Source of the DNA: DAOUBP01 sp034432655
Lineage (GTDB): Bacteria > Chloroflexota > Anaerolineae > CG2-30-64-16
Length of the DNA stretch: 33,062 bases
Reading direction: 5' to 3'
NCBI GenBank assembly: GCA_034432655.1
Contig: DAOUBP010000070.1
Coordinates: forward strand, 1-33,062
Shown: in pieces, positions 10,509 to 21,400 of the stretch
Position numbering within the stretch: the stretch's first letter is position 1
How the letters are laid out: each line of letters begins with the position of its first letter
The notes under the pieces: generated by a model
What the model was told of the DNA's origin: nothing
The model's input: only the letters and a program-made list of their open reading frames with translations
Databases searched by the model: none
Program-made: the position numbers and the translations under genes

Positions 10509-13391
10509 TTGCCTCACCTCTTCGTCACGTTGGACCTGGAAACCACTGGCCTGAATTCTGAAAGGGACGCGGTCATCGAGATCGGTGCCGTGAAGTACCG
10601 CGACGGCCAGCCCGTAGAGGAGTTCAGCACCCTGGTCAACCCCGGCCGGCCAATTCCCTATGAGATCACGATGCTGACCGGCATCACCGACCGGGATGTG
10701 ATCACTGCGCCCCGTTTCGACCAGGTGGCCAACCAGGTGGCGCGATTTGTAGGCCAGCTGCCGGTGGTGGGTCACAACGTCAGCTTTGACCTGGGTTTTA
10801 TGCGCGCCCGGGGGCTGCTGCTGGAGAACATCGGCCTGGACACCTGGGAGTTAGCTTCCATCCTGCTGCCCTCCCTGCCCGGCTATAGCCTTCCTGCGCT
10901 GGCCGAACGGTTCGGGCTCAGGTCGCCTCAGCAGCATCGTGCGCTGGATGACGCGCAGGCGGCCGGCCGGCTGTTTGTTTTGCTTTGTGAGCTGGCTGCC
11001 CGGTTGCCTCGGCCGGTGCTGATGGAGATTGTGCGCCTGGCCCAGGGCAGCGAATGGCCGCTGGCCGAGGTTTTTGCCGAGGCCTTGCGCGGAACGGGCG
11101 CCATCCCCGCGCGTGAGTTGTCTCTGCAAGAGATCGCGCCCAACAGCCCGCTTTTTCAGCCGTGGCGCGCTGCAGACCCGTTGGTTCCCTCACCCCAACC
11201 GAGGCCGATCAACACCGCAGAACTGGCGGCCATGCTCCGGCCAGGCGGTGCGTTCAGCCGGGCCTTTCCGGGTTATGAGTTCCGGCCACCCCAGGTGGAC
11301 ATGTTGGAGGCCGTGGCCGAGGCTTTCAATCACGGACACCATCTGATGGTTGAAGCGGGCACCGGCACCGGCAAATCGGTGGCTTATCTGCTGCCCGCGG
11401 TCGCTTTTGCGGTGGCCAATAACGAGCGGGTGGTGGTCAGCACCAACACCATCAATTTGCAGGATCAGCTCTTCAAGAAGGACCTGCCCGATCTGGCTCA
11501 TGTGTTGAGCGAGGAGTGGGGTCAGGAAACTCCGTTTCGTGCTGCCTTGTTAAAAGGCCGCAGCAATTATCTTTGCCCGCGGCGCTTCGCGGCCCTGAAG
11601 AGTCGGCCCGCCCTCAGCCACGATGAGCTGCGCGGCATCGCGCGTATCCTGGTCTGGCTGCCGCAGACCCAGACCGGCGACCAAAGCGAGCTCTCGCTGC
11701 CGTTGCCGTCCGATCGTTTCGTCTGGAGCCAGGTGTCGGCCGAGAACGAAGGGTGTACGCTGGAGCGTTGTCTGCAGGAGATGGGAGGTCGCTGTTTCTT
11801 CTACCGGGCGCGCAAAGCGGCTGAGGCCGCGCATGTGGTGGTGGTGAACCATGCGCTTTTGATGGCGGACGCGGCTACGGACAACCGCGTGTTGCCTGAA
11901 TATCGCCGGTTGGTAGTGGACGAGGCGCATCATCTGGAGGATGCGGTCACCGAGCAATTGAGCTTTAAGGTGGATGCTTTCACCACGGGCCAACTCCTGA
12001 CCGCCTTGTACAGCCCGGAAGGCGTCCCAGGTGGCCGCCGCGGTCGCGGCCGTGGGACCGGTGGTACACAGCCGTCCGGCTTGCTGGCCGAACTGGTCAC
12101 ATGTTTGCGCGCCGGCATGTCCGACGCGCAATATGGCCCCCTCCGCGATCAAATTCTCTTGCTGCAAGGGGACGTGGAAGCGGTGCGGGCGCGGCTGGAG
12201 AACTTCTGGGAGGTCCTGGACGAAGCGCTGCATGATCTGGTCCCCAGGGCGGAGAACAGCGAATACGATCTGCGCCTGCGTGTCACAGCTGCCACCCGCA
12301 ATCAACCGATCTGGGTGGGTATCGAGGTTGCCTGGGAGAACCTGAGCCTGGTCTGGACAGCCCTATTGAAGCATGCCGAGAAGCTGCTCAAGGGGCTTCA
12401 GGACCTGATGGCCGGCGGCAAGCCCCCGCGCGGGCTGGAGCCGCTGGCCGAGGAGCTGGCCGGCCTGGTCTTGCGCCTGGTCGAATTACAGGTGCAGATG
12501 GAGGCCTGGGTCATGAAGCCCGATGCCAACGTGGTGTACTGGGTCGAAGTCAACACCGCAGAGCGCCAGGCCCGCCGCGCGGCTCTGCGCGCTGCGCCCA
12601 TCCACGTGGGGCCGTTGGTTCAGGAACACATCCTCTTCCGCAACGAGACGGTGGTGATGACCTCTGCCACGCTGCGCACCGCAGGCAGCTTCGATTATAT
12701 GCGCGATCGCCTGGCCGCGCATGACGCGGACACGGCCACGGTCGGCTCGCCGTTTGATTACAAAGAGAGCACCCTGCTTTACCTGCCCACCGACCTGCCG
12801 GAGCCCAACGCGCCCGGCTACCAGACTGCGGTCGAGCAGACGCTGATCGGGTTGGCCAAGGCGTTAAACGGCCGCACCTTGGCGCTTTTTACGTCCTATG
12901 CCCAGCTGCGCCGCACGGCCCAGGCCATCACGCCTGCGTTGATGGAGGCGGGAATCACGGTGCTGAGCCAGGGCGGCGGCAGCTCCCGGCATCAACTGTT
13001 GGAGACCTTCAAGACGGCAGAGCGGACGATCCTCTTGGGCACCCGCAGCTTCTGGGAGGGGGTAGATGTGGTGGGGCCGGCTTTGAGCGGCCTGGTGTTG
13101 GTGCGTTTGCCTTTTGCGGTGCCCACCGACCCGGTGGTGGCCGCGCGCGGGGAGACTTTCGACGAGCCTTTTTACGGCTACCAGGTGCCCGACGCCATCT
13201 TGCGCTTCCGCCAGGGCTTCGGCCGCCTGATCCGCAGCAAGACCGATCGCGGGGTGGTGGTGGTTTTGGACAAGCGCGTCATCTCCAAGAGCTACGGCAA
13301 GCTGTTCCTGGAATCGCTGCCCGAGTGCACCGTTCACAAGGGGCCGTTGCTGAATCTGCCCGCGGCCGCAAAGGCGTGGCTGGAGCGCTGA
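10509..13391 (+). CDS. dinG: DnaQ-like 3'-5' exonuclease fused to DinG/XPD-type helicase
   Basis: A 960-aa fusion. The N-terminal DEDD exonuclease (residues 5-170) has Exo I LDLETTG (Asp9, Glu11), Exo II HNVSFD (Asp94) and Exo III HRALDD (His143, Asp147). A superfamily 2 XPD-like helicase follows: Walker A GTGTGKS (Lys289), four cysteines (356, 416, 421, 429) positioned for a 4Fe-4S cluster, DEAH box at Asp471, and late motifs including GTRSFWEGVD and QGFGRLIRS. This layout is known from DinG proteins of Firmicutes such as Bacillus. It likely processes damaged or structured DNA. The start is TTG at 10509, with GGAG 6 nt upstream. All catalytic residues appear intact, so both activities may be retained. 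Confidence 0.93.
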   Translation: MPHLFVTLDLETTGLNSERDAVIEIGAVKYRDGQPVEEFSTLVNPGRPIPYEITMLTGITDRDVITAPRFDQVANQVARFVGQLPVVGHNVSFDLGFMRARGLLLENIGLDTWELASILLPSLPGYSLPALAERFGLRSPQQHRALDDAQAAGRLFVLLCELAARLPRPVLMEIVRLAQGSEWPLAEVFAEALRGTGAIPARELSLQEIAPNSPLFQPWRAADPLVPSPQPRPINTAELAAMLRPGGAFSRAFPGYEFRPPQVDMLEAVAEAFNHGHHLMVEAGTGTGKSVAYLLPAVAFAVANNERVVVSTNTINLQDQLFKKDLPDLAHVLSEEWGQETPFRAALLKGRSNYLCPRRFAALKSRPALSHDELRGIARILVWLPQTQTGDQSELSLPLPSDRFVWSQVSAENEGCTLERCLQEMGGRCFFYRARKAAEAAHVVVVNHALLMADAATDNRVLPEYRRLVVDEAHHLEDAVTEQLSFKVDAFTTGQLLTALYSPEGVPGGRRGRGRGTGGTQPSGLLAELVTCLRAGMSDAQYGPLRDQILLLQGDVEAVRARLENFWEVLDEALHDLVPRAENSEYDLRLRVTAATRNQPIWVGIEVAWENLSLVWTALLKHAEKLLKGLQDLMAGGKPPRGLEPLAEELAGLVLRLVELQVQMEAWVMKPDANVVYWVEVNTAERQARRAALRAAPIHVGPLVQEHILFRNETVVMTSATLRTAGSFDYMRDRLAAHDADTATVGSPFDYKESTLLYLPTDLPEPNAPGYQTAVEQTLIGLAKALNGRTLALFTSYAQLRRTAQAITPALMEAGITVLSQGGGSSRHQLLETFKTAERTILLGTRSFWEGVDVVGPALSGLVLVRLPFAVPTDPVVAARGETFDEPFYGYQVPDAILRFRQGFGRLIRSKTDRGVVVVLDKRVISKSYGKLFLESLPECTVHKGPLLNLPAAAKAWLER

Positions 13392-13399
13392 AAAATGAA

Positions 13400-13429
13400 T
13401 TGACATCACAGCGCAAATCCGTTTATAAT
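13400..13429 (+). promoter_or_regulatory. Consensus sigma-70 promoter of the first protease
   Basis: TTGACA (13400-13405), an 18-bp spacer and TATAAT (13424-13429) are exact consensus boxes. It starts 9 bp after the dinG stop codon. The transcript would begin near 13436 and carry a leader of about 240 nt before the protease start at 13674. Confidence 0.9.
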
Positions 13430-13544
13430 GTCCGTAGGTTGTCGGTCGCCGATTTGCTCATCCCACAATTTACGGTGGCCTTGTGGCGTGTCTTGGTGTT
13501 TTGCCGTGCGGACGCAGACACAACAGCTCGTCAGGGGTACCATT

Positions 13545-13579
13545 CACCAAGGAGGTGATCTTTGCCGAAGATCTGCTAA
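13545..13579 (+). other. Orphan strong Shine-Dalgarno and five-codon frame in protease 1 leader
   Basis: AAGGAGGTGATC (13549-13560) is a perfect 12-nt complement of the typical bacterial 16S rRNA 3' end. Six nucleotides after the AAGGAGG core, TTG CCG AAG ATC TGC TAA (13562-13579) could encode MPKIC. The site lies in two mutually exclusive small hairpins, CACC/GGTG (13545-13557) and GATCTT/AAGATC (13557-13573). The real protease start lies about 95 nt downstream with its own AGGAGG. It may be a leader peptide or ribosome standby site. Expression is unproven. Confidence 0.5.
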
Positions 13580-13673
13580 ACGTCCCCTCAAAGTCTATTT
13601 GTTCTCGCTGAAGTCAGACCAGCCGATCGAATCAAGCGCTTCGTGAATTGCACACTAGTAGGAGGATTGTTCC

Positions 13674-16600
13674 ATGCGTCGTGAGTTTTCCTTGCTGATG
13701 GCCTTGATGTTGCTTGTCGGCATGCTCCTGGGACCTGCGACTGCAGGTGCCGAAGTCGTCGTCACAGATGGAGAGCAAACCTCAGCTCCTCGCTATTCTC
13801 ATCGTCTAATTGTTGAACTGGCCTCGCCCCCGCTGGCTTTGTACGACGGCGGTGCCCAGATTGCAGCTGCCGGTCGTGGCAAGTTGGATGTGAATTCACC
13901 AGCTGCACAAGAGTACATCCAGAAACTCCAGGCAGAACAGCAAGCGTTCGTGGCCGCTATGAACCGGGCGATTCCTGGTGCACGCGTTGCCACCTACATC
14001 AACGAGTTCGGCCAGACTTTGCCGGCCACGTATCAAGTCTTGCTGAACGCAGTGGCTGTAGATGCTGGTCGGAACGTGGATGTGGATGTCTTGGCGCGTC
14101 AGTTGCGCAGATTGCCCGGTGTGCTGCGTGTGTCCAAAGACTGGGCGTATGACCCTGCGATGTATGCCAGCTTGCCGTTGATCAATGCCCCAGCAGCCTG
14201 GGATAATTCGGCTATTGGCGGGAAATCCAACGCCGGCGCTGGCATCAAAGTGGCCTCGATGGACGGCGGCATTCACAAAGATGCCCCGATGTTCGATGGT
14301 ACAGGTTATGTTTATCCGCCCGGCTTCCCCAAGGGTGACACCCGGAATACCAATGGCAAGATCATTGTGGCGCGCACTTACTTCCGCACCTGGGACCCGC
14401 CTTCGCCGGGTGATGAGAACCCCTGGCCCGGTGTGCTCGGCACATCCCATGGTACGCACACGGCCTCAACCGCAGCCGGAAATGAGGTCACCATTAGCTA
14501 TCTGGGCAGCGAGCCTGTGACGCTAAGCGGTGTTGCGCCGGCAGCCTATGTCATGTCTTACCGGGTGTTCTACAACAGCATCACCAACAATGGGTCGTTT
14601 TACACCGTTGAAGGCTTGAAAGCCCTGGAAGATATCGTCGCCGATGGCGCTGACGTGTTGAACAACTCCTGGGGTGGCGGCCCTGGCAGTATCGGCGGGG
14701 AGTTCGATCCGTTGGACCAGGCGTTGATCAATGCCGTGCGGGCAGGGATCTTTGTGAGCATGTCTAACGGCAACGCCGGGCCGGGCCTGGGCACCGGCGA
14801 TCATCCGTCAGCGGATTACATCAATGTTGCGGCAAGCACCACCTCGGGCACCTTTGGGGCCGGTCGCTTCAAAGTTACAGCCCCTGAGCCGGTTCCGGCC
14901 GATCTCCAGAATATCGGCTATGCTTCCGCACAGTTCGGCCCGCCGCTGCCGATCGGGACCGTGGTAGGCCCCTTCCCCTTCCTCCCGGCGCGCGTTGTTG
15001 ATCCGGCCAATGCCACTGGATGTGTGGCGTTCCCGGCCGGCGCCTTTGCGGGCAAGGCCGCTGTGATCAGCCGTGGCGGTTGTCAGTTCAGCGTCAAAGT
15101 GCTGAACGCGCAGCGCGCCGGTGCTGTCTTCGCGGTGATTTACAACAACGCCGGTGATGGCCTGGTGTCTATGGCGCCGGGCGCGGGCGCGGATCAGGTT
15201 ACTATCTCCTCGGTCTTCATTGGCCAGACCAATGGTGGGAAGTTGCTGGCCTGGTACGATCAATACGGCGCTGCATCTGAGTTTGCAGTGGATACCACTG
15301 CGTATCAGGTCGGCAACACGCCGGATCGGATTGCTAACTTTTCCAGCCGCGGTCCGGGCGTGGGCAACGTGTTGAAGCCGGATATTGCCGCACCGGGTGT
15401 TAACATCCTGGCGCAGGGATATGGTCTTGGCACAGGCGAAGAGCGCCATCTGGGCTTCGGCCAGGCCTCCGGCACTTCAATGGCAGCTCCTCATGTCACA
15501 GGCGCGGCCGCTCTGCTGAAACAAATCCATCCCGATTGGTCCCCAGCCTGGATCAAATCGGCGCTGATGAGCACTGCGAAATACCTGGATATCTACAACG
15601 AAAACGGCACACCGGCCCAGCCGCTGGACATGGGTGCCGGCCGCCTCGATCTTACCAACGCGGCCGACCCGGGCGTGATCCTCGATCCGCCTAGCCTCAG
15701 TTTCGGCCTGGTGCCGATGGGCACTACCAAGAGCCTGAAGGTCAGGGTGACCAGCGTGGCCGATACCACTGAGACCTACGAACTCAGCACCCTGTACACC
15801 GGCATGGGCTTTGGCGCTTTGACCACTGTGGAAGGGATGAGCTTTGCACCGGCCGCCATCACTCTGGCGCCCGGCGAGACCGCCGAGATCACGGTGACGT
15901 GGGATACCGTAACGTCCAAGGGCGAGGGTGACAATCAGGGCTTCCTGATCTTGCGGAGTGCCCGCTATGAGGCTCATATGCCGGCCTGGATGCGGGTGAC
16001 TTACGCGCCCAAGCCGACCGTGCTGGAGGCCGACCTGGACCTGGCCGCCGATACCGATTACACGGTGGCAGCTGCAGGTGAGCTGGCCACCATCGAGCCG
16101 GTAGTGCTGGTGGACGACAATCGCGCACCGGCGGCCGGTAACGCACATGTACGCTTTGTGCACCTTTCCCCGGACGCACCGAACGTAGATATCGCTGTGA
16201 CAGGGGGCCCGGTGCTCTTTGCCAACGTGCCGTTTAAGGGCTTTGCAGGCTATGCCCCTGTGCCGGCCGGCACTTACGATCTTGAAGCCAGAGTGGCCGG
16301 CACTGATGTCGTCGCGTTGGCGCTGCCCGGTGTCACTTTAGAGGCGGGCAAGATCTACACAGTGTTTGCCGTCGGCAAAGTGGTCGGCCCGGACGGCAAA
16401 AAGCTGAGTGTGGTGGTGGACGAACAAGAGCCGTCTGCTCCACCGTCCGGCAAGGCACGGGTGCGGGTGCTGCATGCTGTGCCCGATGCACCGGCTGTCT
16501 CGGTGTTCGTCAACGATAGCCTGGCGTTCTTCAAAGTAGGTTGGAAGCAGCTGACCGACTACGCGTCGTTGGCTGCCGGGACCTACAACGTGAAAGTAAA

Positions 16601-18221
16601 GCCGGCCCTGGGCGAGGTGCTGATCATTGATAACGACGCCAGCACTACGCTGGGCTTGCCGGACTACACGCCGTACTACACTGCGACGCTGGATGAGCTG
16701 GGCATCACCTACGACGTCTGGGACGCCGATGCCAACTTCGGCAACCCGACCACGATACCGGACGCGACTTACCTGTCGCAGTATAAGGCGATCATCTACC
16801 AGACCGGCGACAACTTCTCGTGGAACGGTCGTTTCACCGTCTCGACCCCGCCCACAACGCTGGATCAGAACCGGCTGGTGGAATACGCCAATCAGGGTGG
16901 CGCGATCCTGGCGTTCGGTCAGGACCTCTCCTCGGTGACCTCTTCCGGTGGTAATCCGGCGAACCAGTCCTTCTTCTATGCCGCGATTCTGGGCGCTGAG
17001 TTCCTGCAGGACAGCGTTAACAACGAAGTGGTATTCGAGGATTCTGCCCAGTTGTTGACCGGCCTGCCGGGGACGCCGTTCTCCAACACCAGTTTCGACA
17101 TCAGCGCTCGCGGTGATGGGGCTGCGAATCAGTTCTACGTAGATGAGATCAAAAGCGGCTGTTACAACCCGGACATGCCCGAGGAATGCGCGCCGTACTT
17201 CCCGCTGTTGAAGTACAGCGTAGGCGGCAATAACATCGAGGAAGGGTTCGTGGCGCTGGCGCATCGCGACTTCCCAACCTTGGAGCGGCCTGGTATCAGC
17301 TATTGGGGCAAGTCCATCTTCTTCGCCTTCGGCCTGGAGGGTGTGAACAGCGATACCGGGTTCAACACCCGCGCCGATCTTTTGGGTTCGGCGTTGGCCT
17401 GGGCGTGGGACGAGACCGAGGCGACCATCGAGGCCGATGTCAGGCCTGTCGGTCAGGTGAGCTACTTCACCGCCATGATGGATTCGACCTATGGCGGAAA
17501 CGGCACGCTCTTCCGCTGGGACTTCGGTGACGGCACACCGTTCACCAGGCCCTATACCAGCGCGACTGTCGGGCACACTTACACTGCACCGGGCACCTAC
17601 ACTGTCCGGGTCGAGGCAACCAACGCCTTGGGCACCAAGGCGATCGCCGAGCTTGAGATCACGGTGGAGGGCGGCTTCACCACGCCGGTTACCAAGACGT
17701 TGCAGGCCGCTGCTGATACCTTTATCCATGCCGGCCTGCCGACCGACAACTTCGGCAACTGGTTCTTCATGAGTGTGGGCGGCAACGACATCGCCCGCAG
17801 CTTGCTGCGGTTTGATCTGTCGAGCATTGACCCCAGCTATCCGGTTGACCAGGCCGTGCTAAAGGTGTGGGTGGATGCTGTCAGCGGCGGGGGGACGGCC
17901 GCAGCATTGCGAGCTTATGAAGTTACCAGGCCCTGGACAGAAGGCGCTGCCACCTGGAACGCGCCTTGGGCGGTTAAGGGCGGAGACTATGTTGAGCCTG
18001 CTGCGGCGAGTGCGCCGATCAGTGGCGCCAGCGTTGGCACCTGGGTGACGTTGGACATCACGCCGTTGGTTCAGAAGTGGGTGGCTGACCCAGCCGCCAA
18101 TAACGGCGTGATGCTGCGGGTGCGGGCTGAGACGAGCTGGACTCAGTTCAACCTGGCCAGCCGGGAGTACTTCGTTCCAGCGAATGTACCGGTGCTGGAA
18201 GTTACTTACCGCACGCCCTGA
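13674..18221 (+). CDS. Secreted S8 (subtilisin-family) protease 1 with PA, DUF4397, PKD and DNRLRE modules
   Basis: A 1515-aa exported protease. A signal peptide (residues 1-26, ending ATAGA) is followed by a propeptide-like region to about 165. The catalytic triad is Asp197 (ASMDGGI), His259 (SHGTHTAS) and Ser602 (GTSMAAPH). A PA domain is inserted near residues 445-500. After the catalytic domain come an Ig-like stretch, DUF4397 material (about 784-976), a Rossmann-like segment beginning IIDNDAS, a PKD domain (FRWDFGDG, about 1275-1335) and a C-terminal DNRLRE module (about 1340-1515). The ATG has AGGAGG 8 nt upstream. Two related proteases follow on the same strand. It probably degrades extracellular protein while bound to the cell surface or to polysaccharide. 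Confidence 0.93.
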   Translation: MRREFSLLMALMLLVGMLLGPATAGAEVVVTDGEQTSAPRYSHRLIVELASPPLALYDGGAQIAAAGRGKLDVNSPAAQEYIQKLQAEQQAFVAAMNRAIPGARVATYINEFGQTLPATYQVLLNAVAVDAGRNVDVDVLARQLRRLPGVLRVSKDWAYDPAMYASLPLINAPAAWDNSAIGGKSNAGAGIKVASMDGGIHKDAPMFDGTGYVYPPGFPKGDTRNTNGKIIVARTYFRTWDPPSPGDENPWPGVLGTSHGTHTASTAAGNEVTISYLGSEPVTLSGVAPAAYVMSYRVFYNSITNNGSFYTVEGLKALEDIVADGADVLNNSWGGGPGSIGGEFDPLDQALINAVRAGIFVSMSNGNAGPGLGTGDHPSADYINVAASTTSGTFGAGRFKVTAPEPVPADLQNIGYASAQFGPPLPIGTVVGPFPFLPARVVDPANATGCVAFPAGAFAGKAAVISRGGCQFSVKVLNAQRAGAVFAVIYNNAGDGLVSMAPGAGADQVTISSVFIGQTNGGKLLAWYDQYGAASEFAVDTTAYQVGNTPDRIANFSSRGPGVGNVLKPDIAAPGVNILAQGYGLGTGEERHLGFGQASGTSMAAPHVTGAAALLKQIHPDWSPAWIKSALMSTAKYLDIYNENGTPAQPLDMGAGRLDLTNAADPGVILDPPSLSFGLVPMGTTKSLKVRVTSVADTTETYELSTLYTGMGFGALTTVEGMSFAPAAITLAPGETAEITVTWDTVTSKGEGDNQGFLILRSARYEAHMPAWMRVTYAPKPTVLEADLDLAADTDYTVAAAGELATIEPVVLVDDNRAPAAGNAHVRFVHLSPDAPNVDIAVTGGPVLFANVPFKGFAGYAPVPAGTYDLEARVAGTDVVALALPGVTLEAGKIYTVFAVGKVVGPDGKKLSVVVDEQEPSAPPSGKARVRVLHAVPDAPAVSVFVNDSLAFFKVGWKQLTDYASLAAGTYNVKVKPALGEVLIIDNDASTTLGLPDYTPYYTATLDELGITYDVWDADANFGNPTTIPDATYLSQYKAIIYQTGDNFSWNGRFTVSTPPTTLDQNRLVEYANQGGAILAFGQDLSSVTSSGGNPANQSFFYAAILGAEFLQDSVNNEVVFEDSAQLLTGLPGTPFSNTSFDISARGDGAANQFYVDEIKSGCYNPDMPEECAPYFPLLKYSVGGNNIEEGFVALAHRDFPTLERPGISYWGKSIFFAFGLEGVNSDTGFNTRADLLGSALAWAWDETEATIEADVRPVGQVSYFTAMMDSTYGGNGTLFRWDFGDGTPFTRPYTSATVGHTYTAPGTYTVRVEATNALGTKAIAELEITVEGGFTTPVTKTLQAAADTFIHAGLPTDNFGNWFFMSVGGNDIARSLLRFDLSSIDPSYPVDQAVLKVWVDAVSGGGTAAALRAYEVTRPWTEGAATWNAPWAVKGGDYVEPAAASAPISGASVGTWVTLDITPLVQKWVADPAANNGVMLRVRAETSWTQFNLASREYFVPANVPVLEVTYRTP

Positions 18222-18249
18222 GGGCTGAAGGGCCTGTTCTAACGGAGCG

Positions 18250-18310
18250 AGGCTTTGGTCGGTTGTCTGCATGTTCATGCGCATGTTTGATAATCGGCCA
18301 AAGCCTTTTA
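18250..18310 (+). terminator. Probable terminator after protease 1
   Basis: AGGCTTTGGTCG (18250-18261) and CGGCCAAAGCCT (18295-18306) pair over 12 bp with one G-U, around a 33-nt loop that can form its own CATG-based stem. TTTTA follows. The T-run is short, so read-through into protease 2 is possible. Confidence 0.55.
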
Positions 18311-18341
18311 TCCGCCGTTGGATTTTGTAAAGCTCATTCGG

Positions 18342-18422
18342 AAGGAGGTGACCATCGCTCACGTATTGTCCCGTTGTTCTCCGGTGCTACACGTCCATCG
18401 TTTGCCAGACTCTGAATCCTAA
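18342..18422 (+). other. Orphan strong Shine-Dalgarno in protease 2 leader with open frame
   Basis: AAGGAGGTGA (18342-18351) is again a near-perfect anti-SD complement. From the ATC codon at 18354 the frame is open for 22 codons and ends with a TAA (18420-18422) that overlaps the AAGGAG used by protease 2. ATC would be a very rare start; TTG at 18366 or GTG at 18384 are in the same frame. The layout resembles a translationally coupled leader, but it is unproven. Confidence 0.4.
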
Positions 18423-18435
18423 GGAGAAGAGCCCT

Positions 18436-21400
18436 ATGCAATCCAAGACTCCGAAACTCGTCGTGTTGTTGTTGATCCTGATTCTCAGCGTGCCGCTGTT
18501 CCTGGCGCCTTCGGGTGCTGCACCGTCGGCAGCCGCGCGCACAGGAGAAGTCGCTACCGCCAGTGACAGCGTTAGCAGCAAGATTCACCCCAGCTTACGC
18601 GCAGCGGTGGCTGCTGCAGCGCCCGGCGAGGCGTTCGATGTCATTGTCTATGCCAAAGCTGGCACAGATCTCAGTCGCTACCTCTCTAACTTGCTGGTGC
18701 GCAAGTTTGTGCTGCCCAACGGCACACAGACCTATTTCGGCAAGGTGAAGGCTGCCCAGGTCAGCAAACTGGCTTCTTTGCCTGAGGTCGCTGCTGTTCA
18801 GGAGTTGCGCTACTCCGGGGACATCCCTGTGATCCCCGACCTTGGCCCGAAGCGCTTGAACGCGGTGGGCGTTGCCGATGCGCGCGCGCGCATCGCCGAA
18901 CTCAAGGCACAAGCTGGCCAGGTTGGACCTCGCGCTGCTGCCGACAAGGCCCGCATTGCCGACTGGTTTGACGTCCTGGATGTGCACAAGTCCAAGGCCG
19001 CCTGGGAGCTGGGCTACACCGGCGCAGGCGTCAAGGTGATGGTCAACGATTCCGGCATTGACTTCTCCCATCCGGACCTTATCGGCACTGTGGCGCGGAT
19101 CACCGATCCCGACTCGCCTTACTATGGCTGGCCGGAGGTCTTCGATGCGTTCTCGATGTTGAACCTGGCCTATGAGTACTATCTCGGCATCCCCTACATC
19201 TCAGGCGGGGTAGGTTTGTTCGGTCTGGCGCCGGATTACGTTGACACCAGCGCGACCCGGTCTGACGGCGACCTGGTGGACAACGGAGACGGCACCTATA
19301 GCGCCATCTTCGCGCCCATCGGCAGCACCGATCCGGGTGGGCATGTTTATACCTTCCCGGCGACCAGTAAGAGCGGCGTGTATCATTTTGGTTCGCATCC
19401 CGATACTTCCCTTGAGGAAGCGTTCGGAGAGCGCGTGGCTGTGTTGGTCGTAGACGAGAACGAGCCCGGTGTTTATGACACCGTGTACGTTGACCTGGAC
19501 GCCGATTACAACTTCGTCAATGAGAAGAAGGCCGTTAAGGGCGACGAATACGTCTACGCCGACCTCAATGCAGACGGCTACCCCGATCTCTCTGGGGGCA
19601 TCATCTACTGGATCAGCGATGGCGTTAATCCGCTGCCCGCGTCTGACTGGATGTGGGGCATTGGTGCCGATGTTGCTGGCCCTGGTGACCTGGTGGCGTT
19701 CGCCATTAACGACTGGATGGAGTCGGGCGGGGATCATGGTACTTTATGTGCATCAGGTGTGGCAGCGCAGGGTGTCATTGACGGTGGCTCGCCCGCCTTC
19801 AAGCCGGCTGGCGACGGTACGCCGGGCACCGGCATGGTGCAGGGGGGCGGCAAGGATGTTAAATTGACCGCCAACGGTAACATGTACACTTATGCGTCTG
19901 CGGACTCCGACGGCTTAATTTTTGCAGCTCTGGGGTATGATGGCGTCGTCGGCACCGACGACGATATCCAGATCGTGAGCAACAGCTTTGGTTCCAGCAG
20001 TATCGTGAACGACGGCTGGGATTATACCTCTCGCTTGTACGACCTGATCTTGCGTTTCCTGAACCCGTATCTGACCGAGGCGAACTCGACAGGCAACGGC
20101 GGTGCAGGCTATGGCACTTCCAATTCGCCGGGTGCTAACCTGAGCATTGCCGTGGGCGCCTCTACTTTGTACGACTCCACCGGCGCTAATTTCGACAGCA
20201 TCGCGACCCAAGATCAACTCCTTTACAACGATCTGATGACCTTCTCCGATCGCGGCCCCACGGCTCAGGGTGAGGTCGGCGTGGCGGTGTTGGCGAACGG
20301 CGCTTGGGGCGCAGGAGACTTGCCGCTGAACGAGGCGTTGTTGCAGTTCGGCGTGGATGGTTGGAATGCCTGGGAGCTGTGGGGCGGCACCAGTCGCTCG
20401 ACCCCAGTGGCGGTGGGCAACCTGGCTCTGGCCATGCAGGCATTCAAAGAGAAGAACGGCCGTTGGCCCACCAATGTCGAGGCCCGGGCTTTGCTCATGG
20501 CCGGCGCAGATACGACGCATAACGACGGTTTCACTGAGGGCGCAGGTACGGTGAATGCCGAGCGCTCCGTCAAAATCGCCGCTGGCTTGGGTGGTCTCTA
20601 TGTCTTGCCGGACAGTGTGACTTTCGGTGACTATCGCGGCACCAAGTATGCTGCGTTCACCAGCATCATGCATCCGGGCCAGACCGCTAAGGAAACTTTC
20701 ACCATCTACAACCCCGGCGCAACCGATGTGACGGTAACGATCAGCGATGATCATCTGGTCCGGTTTGGCCAGAAAGAGTTCGACTTCACGACCGTGGATC
20801 AACGCTTGGAGACGCCGAATTTCCTGGTGCCTGATTATCTGATCGATATCGAACCGTTCATCCCGGCCGGCACCGAGCTGCTGGAAATCAAGGTGGTTCA
20901 TCCGTTTGCCGAGTTCGATCCGGACGGCAACTATGCGGCCAATTCGCGCTGGCGGGTGGTCCCGCTCGACTGGACAGATCTCAACGGTGACGGCAAGCTG
21001 TTCGAGGATAAGAATGGCAACGGTGCGATTAACTGCCCCGGTGCCGACTTCGCTTCCCCGGCCTGTGAAATTCAGCAAGGGGAGTACATGCGCTTTGTGT
21101 ATGGGTATAACACCGGCACATCCAACCAGGCCCGGGTCAAAATGCCGCTGGAGCGCAAACACGACGGTATCTTCCTTGGCCTCAGCCATCGCACTCGGTC
21201 GACCACGGTACCCGTCACCCACATGAAGATCCAGCTCAACTTCTACAAGGCGATGGACTTCCCCTGGCTGACCGCGCCTACCAGTGTGACTGTGCCGGCG
21301 GGCGGCATGGCGACCTTTGAGGCGACCATGGCTGTGCCTGCACTGGCCAATGTTGGCCTTTATCAAGCTGCTCTCCGTCTCAACGACGGCACCAACGTGA